A stretch of DNA of 44,623 nucleotides from Tannerellaceae bacterium (GTDB taxonomy: Bacteria; Bacteroidota; Bacteroidia; Bacteroidales; Tannerellaceae), in the NCBI GenBank assembly GCA_031270665.1, contig JAISXD010000086.1:1-44623 (forward strand), written 5' to 3'. Positions 14,690 to 23,644 of the stretch are shown here, in pieces. The position numbers and the translations under genes were made by a program. Every line of letters begins with the position of its first letter. Positions within the stretch are counted from its first letter, which is position 1. The notes below the pieces were generated by a model, which saw nothing but the letters and a program-made list of their open reading frames with translations, searched no databases and had not been told where the DNA came from.

Positions 14690-15620
14690 CAAGTCCGGCA
14701 GATTGCCTTTCGTATCCATCATAGAAATAGAACGTTTTGCAATACACGACGGGCCGGGCATCCGTACGGTTGTCTTCTTCCAGGGCTGCCCGCTACATTG
14801 TCCGTGGTGCTCCAATCCGGAGTCGCAAAAAAGAGGGACCCGCCTGATGCATCTGGAAAAACGGTGCGTAACGTGCAAACAATGTATCAATAGCTGCCCC
14901 AACGGGCTCATTTCTTTCCGGGATGACAAACTTGTGTTCAAAAGAGAAGCCTGCACCGCCTGCAAAACCTGTGCCCGTGCATGCCCCCGGGAGGCCATCC
15001 GGTTTTCAGGGGAAAAGGCAGAGATACCTTATATTATGGAAATAATCAAAAGAGATAAGGAATATTACGCCAATTCCGGAGGAGGGGTAACATTTTCCGG
15101 GGGAGAGGCCTTTATGCAGCACAGAGCCTTAACAGAATTGTTAACCCGTTGCAAAGAGGAAGGGATTCACACCGCTGTAGAAACGTCGGGACAAACCCGT
15201 TTGGAAAACATCACGGAGGCTTATCCCTTAATAGACCTCCTGCTGTACGACATCAAACATGCCAACAAAGACGTCTTGCACAAAGTAACCGGCGCCAGCC
15301 TCGATACGATCCTCGCCAACCTCGATTACGCGGCAGGGCGCGACCCCAATAAAATAATTATCAGGATACCGGTTATTCCCGGCTTTAATTTCTATACGGA
15401 AGAAATAGCATCTGTCTTTGAGCTGGCGCGGCAAAGGCAAATAAAAGAAGTGCACCTGCTGCCCTTTCACACACTGGGCAAAGACAAATACGGGCAATTA
15501 GGGCTAAGCTACACATTCCCTCACAATAAAATGCTGACAAAAGAAGATTTGTTTCCCTTACAACAAATGGGCGAAAGCATGGGGCTTCATATACCCCTCA
15601 ACCCATTCCGTTCGCCTTAG
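14682..15620 (+). CDS. Radical SAM glycyl-radical-enzyme activase
   Basis: A 312-residue activating enzyme that uses a [4Fe-4S] cluster and S-adenosylmethionine to abstract hydrogen from the glycine of the upstream GRE. The radical SAM motif CPLHCPWC has cysteines C36, C40 and C43. Next come two ferredoxin-type clusters (CVTCKQCINSCP and CTACKTCARACP, about residues 61-105), which pyruvate formate-lyase activase lacks and which mark activases of dehydratase/lyase-type GREs. GGGVTFSGGE (about 130-139) is the SAM-binding glycine motif. The start overlaps the GRE stop by 8 bp, implying translational coupling. The stop overlaps the convergent araC-type stop by 4 bp. Confidence 0.95.
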   Translation: MTDKSGRLPFVSIIEIERFAIHDGPGIRTVVFFQGCPLHCPWCSNPESQKRGTRLMHLEKRCVTCKQCINSCPNGLISFRDDKLVFKREACTACKTCARACPREAIRFSGEKAEIPYIMEIIKRDKEYYANSGGGVTFSGGEAFMQHRALTELLTRCKEEGIHTAVETSGQTRLENITEAYPLIDLLLYDIKHANKDVLHKVTGASLDTILANLDYAAGRDPNKIIIRIPVIPGFNFYTEEIASVFELARQRQIKEVHLLPFHTLGKDKYGQLGLSYTFPHNKMLTKEDLFPLQQMGESMGLHIPLNPFRSP

Positions 15621-16522
15621 GGTTTGGGGGGCCGGGCATGTTCATCCCGGTATTTCTTCGGAGACACGCCCATGACCTTGGTGAAAATACGGCTGAAATA
15701 GAACTGGTCTTCAAATCCTAATTTGAACGATATCTGATTGACTTTCATCCTTGTGTTGAGCAGAAACTGGCAGGCGCGCTCTATCTTCAAGCGGAGAAAA
15801 TAATGCATGGGCGAGTAATGTACTTCTTTCAGAAATAAACGGTAGAAGTGGGATTCGGAATAGCCGAAATACGATGCCATCTCTTTCAGCGCGATTTTCC
15901 GCTCAATGTTCTCGTTCATATAATGCGTAGCCGAACTTATGAAAAAGGTATTCGGATTGCCTTTTTTCCGGGTTTTCACATCACGATACGACTGTATATA
16001 CAGAAAAGTAGCCAGCAAATGATTCAGGCCAAGATTGGCATAGTTAATAATTTCGTCGTTGTGGCCAAGCTCCAGCGCCGTAATCAATTCTTCGAAAAAG
16101 GATATCCGGTCGTTAATTCTGGAAGATTCGTCTAAATCTATCCGGTAGAGGCCCGGCAGCATTTCGTATATATAACGCGCCTTGGCCCCTTTGAAGTGAA
16201 TCCAGTATATATACCACGGATTTTCTTCGCCGCAACCATATGCGTGGGGCTGCTCGGCGGGTAAAATAAAAAAATGGTTTTCCGGCACGATATGCAGTTG
16301 CCCGTTCAGCCTATACCAGCCGTTCCCTTTGGTGCAATAGATCAACAGATATTCGCCGCAGCCGTTCTTTCGCTCAATGCAGTGGTTTTCCGCCCTCGGG
16401 AAGAAGCCCATCGAGTGAATGGCCAGGTCTGAAGTAAGGGGATTATTCAATGCCTTTTCAATGATATTGAAAGGTAAAACGATAAGACGTTGTCCCTGGA
16501 AACCATGCTTCACTTTAACCAT
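15617..16522 (-). CDS. AraC-family regulator with N-terminal cupin sensor domain
   Basis: A 301-residue regulator. The N-terminal AraC-type cupin (about residues 25-140, including GEYLLIYCTKGNGWYRL and FFILPAEQPHAYG) probably binds a sugar, and the C-terminus has two HTH motifs (IALKEMASYFGYSESHFYRL and VNQISFKLGFEDQFYFSRIF, then GVSPKKYR). ATGs at 16558 and 16549 fall in or near the TAnnTTTG promoter, so the ATG at 16522, preceded by AAAAGGA, is chosen. It is divergent from the Gfo/Idh-DUF1080 operon and convergent with the GRE operon, so it is well placed to control either or both. Confidence 0.92.
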   Translation of the reverse strand: MVKVKHGFQGQRLIVLPFNIIEKALNNPLTSDLAIHSMGFFPRAENHCIERKNGCGEYLLIYCTKGNGWYRLNGQLHIVPENHFFILPAEQPHAYGCGEENPWYIYWIHFKGAKARYIYEMLPGLYRIDLDESSRINDRISFFEELITALELGHNDEIINYANLGLNHLLATFLYIQSYRDVKTRKKGNPNTFFISSATHYMNENIERKIALKEMASYFGYSESHFYRLFLKEVHYSPMHYFLRLKIERACQFLLNTRMKVNQISFKLGFEDQFYFSRIFTKVMGVSPKKYRDEHARPPKP

Positions 16523-16555
16523 ACCAATGTATCCTTTTGTAAATTTCATACAGTG

Positions 16556-16563
16556 CAAATATA
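16556..16563 (-). promoter_or_regulatory. -7 element for the AraC regulator
   Basis: TATATTTG on the minus strand matches TAnnTTTG exactly, 34 nt before the chosen ATG. No good TTTG is found at the expected -33 distance. Confidence 0.45.
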
Positions 16564-16613
16564 ATCCATCTTTTTTATCTGTTTAGGCTATTATGCGATT
16601 CATTTACACAACA

Positions 16614-16621
16614 TACATTTG
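16614..16621 (+). promoter_or_regulatory. -7 element for the Gfo/Idh-DUF1080 operon
   Basis: TACATTTG is an exact TAnnTTTG, 43 nt before the Gfo/Idh ATG. The -33 region (about 16590-16594) lacks TTTG, as expected if an activator such as the divergent AraC protein is needed. The activator site would lie in 16564-16613, but no clear repeat was identified there. Confidence 0.5.
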
Positions 16622-16663
16622 TTTTAATTTACAAAAAGAAGACTATCCCATAAAATAACAAAC

Positions 16664-17863
16664 ATGAACAGAAAACAATTTATTTCCCAGTTAGGGACAA
16701 TCGGTGCGGCAGCTCTGGCGGCACCCGTTACCGGAAACACCTCCCTCCTGGCGGCAGCGTCTTCACAAGCGCAGATGCCGGTAGTGGGTAACGGAGGGAA
16801 AATACGTGTCGGCGTTATTGGCTGCGGAAGCGTTTCCGGCATGTATTTACCGCATCTTGCCACATGTCCGTATGCCGAAGTTGTCAGCCTATGTGATCGC
16901 ATCCCCGAACGCGCACAGGAGGCGGCCCGCAAATACAACGTAAAGAACTGGTATCCCCATATCGACAAAATGCTTGCCGGAGTAGCGTTCGACCTGTTCG
17001 TGAACCTTACGGATATGCAGGAACATGGCAGGCTCAACAGGCAGGCATTAATAGCCAAACGCCATGTATGGAGCGAAAAGCCCATGGCCAATACCTATGC
17101 CGAAGGACGCGAATTATACGAACTGGCAAAGAAGCAGGGCGTTCGTTTCTGGGGAGCCCCGGCGGTAGTAAACAGTCCGCAGTTTGCCTTTATGGCAAAA
17201 CAAATCAACGAAAATAAGCTGGGGCGTATTGCCGCAGCGCATGCACATTACGGACATCAGGGGCCTGACTGGTCGGCTTTCTTCTTTGAAGAAGGCGGCG
17301 GCAGCCTTCCCGACCTGGGCGTTTATAATATTTCTACCCTCACCGGATTGGTAGGCCCTGTAAAATCGCTGGTAGCGATAACAACGATCGTAAACCCCAC
17401 GCGTAATACCGGCAATAAAGGATATATCCGGGTAGTAGCCGAAGACAATGCCATGCTTGTCATGGAACATCAAAACAATGTCCTTTCCCATATCCAGTGC
17501 GGGTTCAACTATTTCGATCCTTACGGCCACGAAGGAACAGGCCAGGAACGCCCTACCCTATCCGTCGTTGGCTCAGCCGGTAATATGCACATGGTGGGTT
17601 ACGACTGGAAACCCTCCGGCGTTGACATGGCAACGACAGACGATGAAAAAACACACCGTTACGCCACCGGCAAGGGCACATTCGTATGGGAAGAAGGCGC
17701 TTCGGTTATCTGCCAATGTTTAGCTACGGGTAAAGAGCCGCTTATCAATGCCGAACATGCTTTACATGTATTGGAAATCATAGAAGCGGCCCGCCTGTCG
17801 CAAGCCCAAGGAAAACGGATATCCCTCAAGTCTTCCTTCAAATGGCCGGTAATTGCTTTATGA
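16664..17863 (+). CDS. Gfo/Idh/MocA-family oxidoreductase, exported (1 of 3)
   Basis: A 399-residue NAD(P)-dependent sugar oxidoreductase. A hydrophobic N-terminal signal (NRKQFISQLGTIGAAALAAP, about residues 2-21) has only an imperfect twin-arginine motif, then the Rossmann motif VGVIGCGSVSG (49-59) and the family's WSEKP lysine (K139). A C-terminal alpha/beta dimer domain includes a GHEGTGQERP segment. Members oxidise or reduce sugar hydroxyls, often at C3, frequently with tightly bound cofactor. It is the first gene of an operon with DUF1080 and a second Gfo/Idh, which suggests formation or reduction of 3-keto-sugars. The substrate is not readable from sequence. Confidence 0.88.
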   Translation: MNRKQFISQLGTIGAAALAAPVTGNTSLLAAASSQAQMPVVGNGGKIRVGVIGCGSVSGMYLPHLATCPYAEVVSLCDRIPERAQEAARKYNVKNWYPHIDKMLAGVAFDLFVNLTDMQEHGRLNRQALIAKRHVWSEKPMANTYAEGRELYELAKKQGVRFWGAPAVVNSPQFAFMAKQINENKLGRIAAAHAHYGHQGPDWSAFFFEEGGGSLPDLGVYNISTLTGLVGPVKSLVAITTIVNPTRNTGNKGYIRVVAEDNAMLVMEHQNNVLSHIQCGFNYFDPYGHEGTGQERPTLSVVGSAGNMHMVGYDWKPSGVDMATTDDEKTHRYATGKGTFVWEEGASVICQCLATGKEPLINAEHALHVLEIIEAARLSQAQGKRISLKSSFKWPVIAL

Positions 17864-17912
17864 AGGACTCTTACTGTTTATGTATTATACCCTATTAACA
17901 ACAAACAACGAT

Positions 17913-18683
17913 ATGCAAACAATCCATTATTTTCTGGCGGCGTCTTTACTGTTCGCATGCACCGGCAAAAAGGACGGACAAACACCTTTAACGACCGCCG
18001 ACCCGGTAAGTCTCTACAACGAAATCAGGTGTGAGGCCCAACCCAATACACTGTCTGCCGGCGAAAAATCGGCAGGCTGGACATTGCTGTTCGACGGAAC
18101 AACCGGAACCTCATGGCACGGCTACAACCAGCAGGGAATGCCGGATTGCTGGACCCTCGAAGACGGTTCGCTTACCATGCAAAGCATCGGTGGCGGTGAA
18201 GAGCAAGACCTCATCACAGACAAGACGTACAAAAGCTTTGCCCTTTCATTGGAATATAAAATGACGCAAGGCGCCAACAGTGGCGTTCTTTTCCACGTAA
18301 AAGAAGACAGCGCCTATACATTCGCTTACGAAACAGGGCCCGAATTTCAGGTAATAGACCATGAAAACTGGCCCGATCCGCTGGAAGACGTACAGATAAA
18401 CGGAAGCAATTACGCCATGTATCCCCCCGTGGAAAAACCCTACAAACCAATGGGCGAATGGAACCGGCTAATGCTCGTTGTAGAGGGGAATAAGGTGACA
18501 CAACTGCTGAACGGAGTGGTGACGGTGGCCTACGAAAAGTATTCGGACGACTGGAACCAGCGCCGAAACAGCGGAAAATGGGCAGACTATCCCCATTACG
18601 GCAACTTTGACGAAGGACATATTTCGCTGCAGAATCACGGAACGAAAGTATGGTACAGAAATATCAAGTTAAAAGAACTCTAA
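17913..18683 (+). CDS. DUF1080 lipoprotein (3-keto-disaccharide hydrolase/lyase family)
   Basis: A 256-residue protein with a concanavalin-like DUF1080 domain (PF06439): WTLLFDGTTGTSWHGY near the start, then ANSGVLFHV, GPEFQVIDHENW and GHISLQNHG near the end. The family cleaves glycosides that have first been oxidised at C3. The frame is open from 17853, overlapping the upstream gene, but the ATG at 17913 gives a lipoprotein signal with lipobox LFAC (C16), so it is preferred. The Gfo/Idh genes on either side (2 of the 3 in the window) are the expected partners. The protein is likely anchored at the periplasmic or outer face. Confidence 0.85.
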   Translation: MQTIHYFLAASLLFACTGKKDGQTPLTTADPVSLYNEIRCEAQPNTLSAGEKSAGWTLLFDGTTGTSWHGYNQQGMPDCWTLEDGSLTMQSIGGGEEQDLITDKTYKSFALSLEYKMTQGANSGVLFHVKEDSAYTFAYETGPEFQVIDHENWPDPLEDVQINGSNYAMYPPVEKPYKPMGEWNRLMLVVEGNKVTQLLNGVVTVAYEKYSDDWNQRRNSGKWADYPHYGNFDEGHISLQNHGTKVWYRNIKLKEL

Positions 18684-18694
18684 AACAGCTAACG

Positions 18695-20173
18695 ATGACT
18701 TTAAGAAGAGATTTTATTAAAAAAACGGCGACGGCAACCGCCGGGTTATACCTGCTGCCTTCGCATGTAATCAGCGGGCTTGGCCATAAGGCGCCAAGTG
18801 ACAAACTGTCTGTGGCAGGCGTAGGGGTAGGAGGAAAAGGACATCCGAACTTAGTGGGGATGAACACGGAGAACATTATCGCCCTGTGCGACGTAGACTG
18901 GAAGTATGCCGATCGCTGCTTCAAGGAATTTCCCAACGCCAAACGCTACAAAGACTGGCGCCGCATGTTCGACGAGCTGGGAAAAGACATCGACGCGGTA
19001 ATGGTGGCAACGCCCGACCATACGCATGCCCTGATTGCCGCAACGGCCCTTACGATGGACAAACACGTATACTGCCAGAAACCCCTCACCCATTCCGTTT
19101 ACGAAAGCCGTTTGCTCACGCGGCTGGCCGCAAAACATAAAGTGGCTACACAAATGGGACACCAGGGAAATTCGGGCGACGGCGTAAGGCAACTCTGCGA
19201 ATGGGTATGGAACGGCGAAATAGGAGAAGTAAAAGAAGTACACGCCTGGACAGACCGCCCGCTATGGCCCCAGGGACTGGAACGCCCTGCTGGCAACGTG
19301 AAACCGCCCGTTCATCTGGACTGGGATTTGTTTCTCGGCCCGGCTCCCTACCGTCCGTACAACCCGGTTTATACGCCCTGGAACTGGCGGGGCTGGTGGG
19401 ACTTCGGCACGGGCGCTTTCGGGGATATGGGATGCCACGTGCTCGACCCCGTTTACCAGGTATTGAAACTGGGGCATCCGGACCGGATTCAGGGAACTTC
19501 CTCGCTCATAAACGTAGAATCCCCCCCGCAATCGGAATGTGTTGAGTTCCGTTTCCCCCCGCGCGACAACCTGCCCAAAGTAACGATGCCGGCCGTAAAG
19601 GTACACTGGTACGACGGAGGCTTGCTGCCCAACCGGACGGATTTGATTCCGGATGGCACAGACCTCATGCGCGACGGATTGGGAGGCTGCCTGTTTATCG
19701 GCTCCAAAGATTCGATTCTGTGCGATTGCGGAGGATACAATCCGCGTTTGCTGTCCGGGCGCGTCCCCCATGTCCGGCAAACGCTCCGGCGTATTCCGGG
19801 GGCCACCGGATACCACGACGGCTACCATGAACAGGACTTTATCAGAGCCTGCAAGGAATCGCCCGCCAACCGGACGGAGACTTCCGGCAACTTTGCCTAT
19901 GCCGGCCCGTTCAACGAAATGGTATTACTCGGCGTATTGGCCATCCGCCTGCAAAACCTGAAAAAGATACTGGAATGGGACAGTGAAACGATGACGTTTA
20001 CGAACATATCCCCCACGGAGGAATTGAGGATTATCTCCAAAAACGAATTTAAGATAGTAGACGGCCATCCTTTTTCGGCTGTCAAACACGTAACGTTCAA
20101 CGCCCTGGAAGCCGCAACCGAATACATAAGGCATACCTATCGCGAGGGTTGGACGCTGCCGGCGATGCCCTAA
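18695..20173 (+). CDS. Gfo/Idh/MocA-family oxidoreductase, Tat-type signal (2 of 3)
   Basis: A 492-residue oxidoreductase beginning TLRRDFIKKTATATAGLYLL, a twin-arginine-type signal (residues 2-21). The Rossmann loop follows (VAGVGVGGKGH, about 40-50), then CQKPL with the catalytic lysine K129. The longer C-terminal domain contains WTDRPLWPQG and GWWDFGTGAFGDMGCH, typical of the long Bacteroidetes subgroup shared with the protein at 26333. An upstream in-frame start at 18650 would overlap DUF1080 and bury the signal, so the ATG at 18695, 11 nt after the DUF1080 stop, is chosen. It ends the operon before a strong terminator. Confidence 0.9.
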   Translation: MTLRRDFIKKTATATAGLYLLPSHVISGLGHKAPSDKLSVAGVGVGGKGHPNLVGMNTENIIALCDVDWKYADRCFKEFPNAKRYKDWRRMFDELGKDIDAVMVATPDHTHALIAATALTMDKHVYCQKPLTHSVYESRLLTRLAAKHKVATQMGHQGNSGDGVRQLCEWVWNGEIGEVKEVHAWTDRPLWPQGLERPAGNVKPPVHLDWDLFLGPAPYRPYNPVYTPWNWRGWWDFGTGAFGDMGCHVLDPVYQVLKLGHPDRIQGTSSLINVESPPQSECVEFRFPPRDNLPKVTMPAVKVHWYDGGLLPNRTDLIPDGTDLMRDGLGGCLFIGSKDSILCDCGGYNPRLLSGRVPHVRQTLRRIPGATGYHDGYHEQDFIRACKESPANRTETSGNFAYAGPFNEMVLLGVLAIRLQNLKKILEWDSETMTFTNISPTEELRIISKNEFKIVDGHPFSAVKHVTFNALEAATEYIRHTYREGWTLPAMP

Positions 20174-20256
20174 AGACCATGTCAGCTTACGGCACACCGC
20201 CAGGGTGAAGTCGTTTTGACCGATTCCCCCGTCTGAACGGGAACAAGTAATTAAGC

Positions 20257-20301
20257 AATAAGAAAGCCTGCTTCTCAAATTTTGAAGCAGGCTTTCTTAT
20301 T
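20257..20301. terminator. Strong bidirectional-type terminator after the Gfo/Idh-DUF1080 operon
   Basis: Eighteen-base arms (20257-20274 and 20284-20301, core AGAAAGCCTGCTTC / GAAGCAGGCTTTCT) pair perfectly around a 9-nt loop. The plus-strand 3' arm is rich in T (CTTTCTTATTG). It separates the upstream operon from the susC operon. Confidence 0.8.
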
Positions 20302-20594
20302 GTTGCCGGCAGGTTGCCGGAAAGGCTGAAAAAACCGTTTTCTTAGGCGTTTCTTTTTATCTCTTCCACGGAATTTTCATTTTACGGGGGGGAAAAGGAA
20401 TTTACGCTTTTGTCCTACCAAATTGAGAATCATAACAATAAAGCGGCGTGTCGTACTAAAAACGTAGTGAAGGAAAGCGTTTTGTTTTCATATCGTAATG
20501 TTGACGTATGGTAAATTTTGTGCGTGTTGCCTATTAAAAGTTCTTTTGCGCAAACACTATCGAAAACATGATGTTAAACCTAAAATTGTAATTG
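20302..20594. other. Leader region upstream of susC
   Basis: About 290 bp with no gene. It presumably holds the susC promoter. The nearest promoter-like sequence, TAAATTTTG at about 20510-20518, has one base too many for TAnnTTTG and no matching -33 element, so I do not call it. Confidence 0.4.
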
Positions 20595-23500
20595 ATGAGA
20601 ATTAAATTTTTGCTTTGTCTGTTTTTGGCTACATCCACCCTGTGGGTGTTTGCTCAAACCAAACTGACAGTTACCGGTAAAGTAACTGAAAAAGCCACCC
20701 AACTCCCTGCCATCGGCGTAAACGTACAGGTAAAGGGAACAACAAGTGGTACGATAACAACGCTGGAGGGGGATTATACGTTAGCCAACGTCCCGGCAAA
20801 CGCTATCCTTGTATTCAGCTATATAGGAATGCTGACGGAAGAAATCCCCGTCGAGGGGAAGGCCGTCATAAACGCCGGACTGACGGAAGACACCCAACGG
20901 CTGGAGGAAGTGGTAGTTATCGGCTACGGAACCAGTAAAGTGAAAGACCTCACCTCCTCTATTACCACCCTGCGCTCGGACGACCTTACCAAAACGCCTT
21001 CCGGGCAGGCCATGCAGGCATTACAGGGTAAGGTGGCCGGGCTTCAGATAGTAAGCAGCGGCGGCCCGGGCAATGCTCCTTCCGTGAGGATCAGAGGGGT
21101 CGGGTCGTACCCCGGCAATGACGGGAAGAACAACAATGAAGCGCCGCTATACGTGGTGGACGGGATATTTTACAGCAATATAGACTTCCTGAACACGGCG
21201 GACATCGTATCCATGTCTGTACTGAAAGATGCTTCGGCAGCGGCTATCTATGGCGTGAGGGCGGCCAACGGCGTTATCCTTATCGAAACCAAATCAGGAG
21301 GATACGACAAGCCAACGGAGGTTAGCTTCGACGGTTATTATGGCTACCAGGTAGCCCGTAATGTACTTAAAATGGCCAATGCCGAACAATACGCCGGCAT
21401 GGCAATGGAATCGGGATCGGCTTCCGACGCCAGCAATATCGAGAAGGCGATGCTGCGTTACGGACGGAGCCGCATCAACCCGAACGTACCCGACGTAAAT
21501 ACCGACTGGTACAAAGAAATACTGCGCCCGGCCAGTATCCAAAACTACAGCATGGACGTATCGGGAGGAAGCTCCAGGGCTTCTTATTCCATCGGAACAA
21601 ATTATTTCGCACAGGAAGGCATCCTGGATATGAAGAACGAATATGAACGTTTCAACCTCCGCACGAAGCTGGATTACAAAGCAACCGACTGGCTTACGCT
21701 GGGAGGAAACGTAATCTGGAGCCAGGCGACCAAATATCCCGAAGAAGCCGGCGCCTGGAACCAGGCCTATTTCGCCGTGCCGATTCTTCCCGTCTACGAC
21801 GAGTCCAACGAAGCGGCAACGCCCGACAGGTTTGCAAATGCACAGGATTTAGGCTATCGGGGCGGGCAGAACCCATTCCCCACGCTCGCCTACTCGAATA
21901 AAAAACATTCAATCAATAAATTACTCGCCGGCTTTTATGCCAATATCACCTTGGTTCCCCGGAAATTGACGTTTAAGACCAGTTACAACCAGGCCTATAG
22001 CAGTCTCGGCGAGCGGGAGGTATTGCTTCCTTACTATCTGGGCGATAATTTCCAGCGGAAAGACGCTTCGATCATCAAAAGGGCCATCACCTATTCGGAT
22101 ATCACCTGGGATAACCTGCTTACTTATACGGAAGAAATCGACAGCCACAACTTCTCGCTGATGGCCGGTTCTTCTTTCCGCGACGAATCCTATACGCTGC
22201 TTGAAGCGAAAGGCCTGAACTTCCCGCTCGGACAGGAACAGTCGTGGTATATCGATCAGGCCGAAACCGTCCCGGCAGACGATGTCAAAGACAACGGTAC
22301 GCGCCAGTATGGGATGTCGTATTTCGGGCGTATCTCCTACAATTACGCCAACAGATACCTGCTCTACGGAACCATGCGGGCAGACGGAAGTTCCAAATAC
22401 CAGGAAAAATGGGGTTATTTCCCCACCATTGGGGCCGGCTGGGTATTGTCCGAAGAGGGATTTATGAGAGATAACGCCCTGGTGGACTACCTGAAATTAC
22501 GGGCAAGCTGGGGGCAGCTCGGAAACGACAAGATACAAGCCAGCGACGGCGCCTTAACGACAAGCCTGGTTACGACAGCCGTCAACGATGTGCTCGTTTC
22601 GGGTACAACCGTTTCGGGCGTTTACTCTTCGCTCAAATGGGAAAAGACGGAAGAAACGAACGTAGGCCTGTCGGCTAATTTCCTCCGCAGCAGGTTGAAC
22701 ATAGAAGCCGATTATTACATACGCGACACCAAAAACGCAGCGATCAACGTAAATATTCCTGCCGTAGGCGGTACGGTGATGCGCAATGTGGGCGTTATCC
22801 GTAATGCGGGCTTTGAGCTGGCTGTAAACTGGGAAGATACGGTATGGAAGGATTTCAGATACAGCATCGGCTTTAACGTCTCTACCCTGAAGAATGAAGT
22901 GCGCGACCTGTTCGGGCAGCCTTATATAGACGGCGGAAGCGCCGAGTTTCGCCAACGCTCCATTGTAGGCCAACCGTTACTGGCCTTCTACGGTTATGAA
23001 GTGGCCGGCGTTTACCAGAATGAAGCGGAAATAAACGCCGATCCCATCGCAGTGGCCAACGGCCTGGCGCCGGGCGATTTCAGATACAAGAACCAGAACG
23101 GGGATGAGGTAGTGAACGACGACGACCGGGTGGTGCTGGGTTCTTATTTCCCCACCTTCATGTATGGCGGACACATGGGGGCAAGCTACAGGAACATAGA
23201 CCTGTCGGTCAATATCATGGGGCAGTCGGGCAACAAAATACTCAACCGTAAACGGGGAGAATATATCTGGACGAACGATACCAACGTAGACGCCGACCTG
23301 GCCATTAATCGCTGGCACGGAGAGGGGACATCCGACAAATATCCCTCGTCTGCCGGATTAAGGAAAGGATGGAACCAGAAAATGAGCGATTATTTTGTAG
23401 AAGACGGAGCCTTTTTCAGAATACAGAACATCCAATTGGGCTATACTATCAGAGGGCGGAAATGGTTTGGCCTCGCTATGCCTGCCATGCGGATATCCCT

Positions 23501-23627
23501 CACTGCCGACCGGCCGCTCACCCTGTTCAGCTACAATGGATTTAACCCGGAGATAGCAAACGGTATCGACACGCAGGCTTATCCTGTACCGGCTACTTAT
23601 ACCATCGGACTGAATATAAAGTTTTAA
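20595..23627 (+). CDS. SusC/RagA-family TonB-dependent outer-membrane transporter
   Basis: A 1010-residue outer-membrane beta-barrel that imports glycans using TonB energy, forming a lidded complex with the SusD partner encoded next. The signal peptide (MRIKFLLCLFLATSTLWVFA) is followed by a carboxypeptidase-regulatory-like domain (GKVTEKATQLPAIGVNVQVKG, about 28-100), the SusC plug marker LEEVVVIGYGT, the plug with GVGSYPGNDGKN and YVVDGIFYSN, and a barrel ending in aromatic-terminated GLNIKF. No STN domain is seen, so an ECF/anti-sigma pair is not expected and none is present. The TTG at 20592 is ignored in favour of ATG 20595. Confidence 0.95.
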   Translation: MRIKFLLCLFLATSTLWVFAQTKLTVTGKVTEKATQLPAIGVNVQVKGTTSGTITTLEGDYTLANVPANAILVFSYIGMLTEEIPVEGKAVINAGLTEDTQRLEEVVVIGYGTSKVKDLTSSITTLRSDDLTKTPSGQAMQALQGKVAGLQIVSSGGPGNAPSVRIRGVGSYPGNDGKNNNEAPLYVVDGIFYSNIDFLNTADIVSMSVLKDASAAAIYGVRAANGVILIETKSGGYDKPTEVSFDGYYGYQVARNVLKMANAEQYAGMAMESGSASDASNIEKAMLRYGRSRINPNVPDVNTDWYKEILRPASIQNYSMDVSGGSSRASYSIGTNYFAQEGILDMKNEYERFNLRTKLDYKATDWLTLGGNVIWSQATKYPEEAGAWNQAYFAVPILPVYDESNEAATPDRFANAQDLGYRGGQNPFPTLAYSNKKHSINKLLAGFYANITLVPRKLTFKTSYNQAYSSLGEREVLLPYYLGDNFQRKDASIIKRAITYSDITWDNLLTYTEEIDSHNFSLMAGSSFRDESYTLLEAKGLNFPLGQEQSWYIDQAETVPADDVKDNGTRQYGMSYFGRISYNYANRYLLYGTMRADGSSKYQEKWGYFPTIGAGWVLSEEGFMRDNALVDYLKLRASWGQLGNDKIQASDGALTTSLVTTAVNDVLVSGTTVSGVYSSLKWEKTEETNVGLSANFLRSRLNIEADYYIRDTKNAAINVNIPAVGGTVMRNVGVIRNAGFELAVNWEDTVWKDFRYSIGFNVSTLKNEVRDLFGQPYIDGGSAEFRQRSIVGQPLLAFYGYEVAGVYQNEAEINADPIAVANGLAPGDFRYKNQNGDEVVNDDDRVVLGSYFPTFMYGGHMGASYRNIDLSVNIMGQSGNKILNRKRGEYIWTNDTNVDADLAINRWHGEGTSDKYPSSAGLRKGWNQKMSDYFVEDGAFFRIQNIQLGYTIRGRKWFGLAMPAMRISLTADRPLTLFSYNGFNPEIANGIDTQAYPVPATYTIGLNIKF

Positions 23628-23644
23628 TCGTAAAAAGAAATAAC

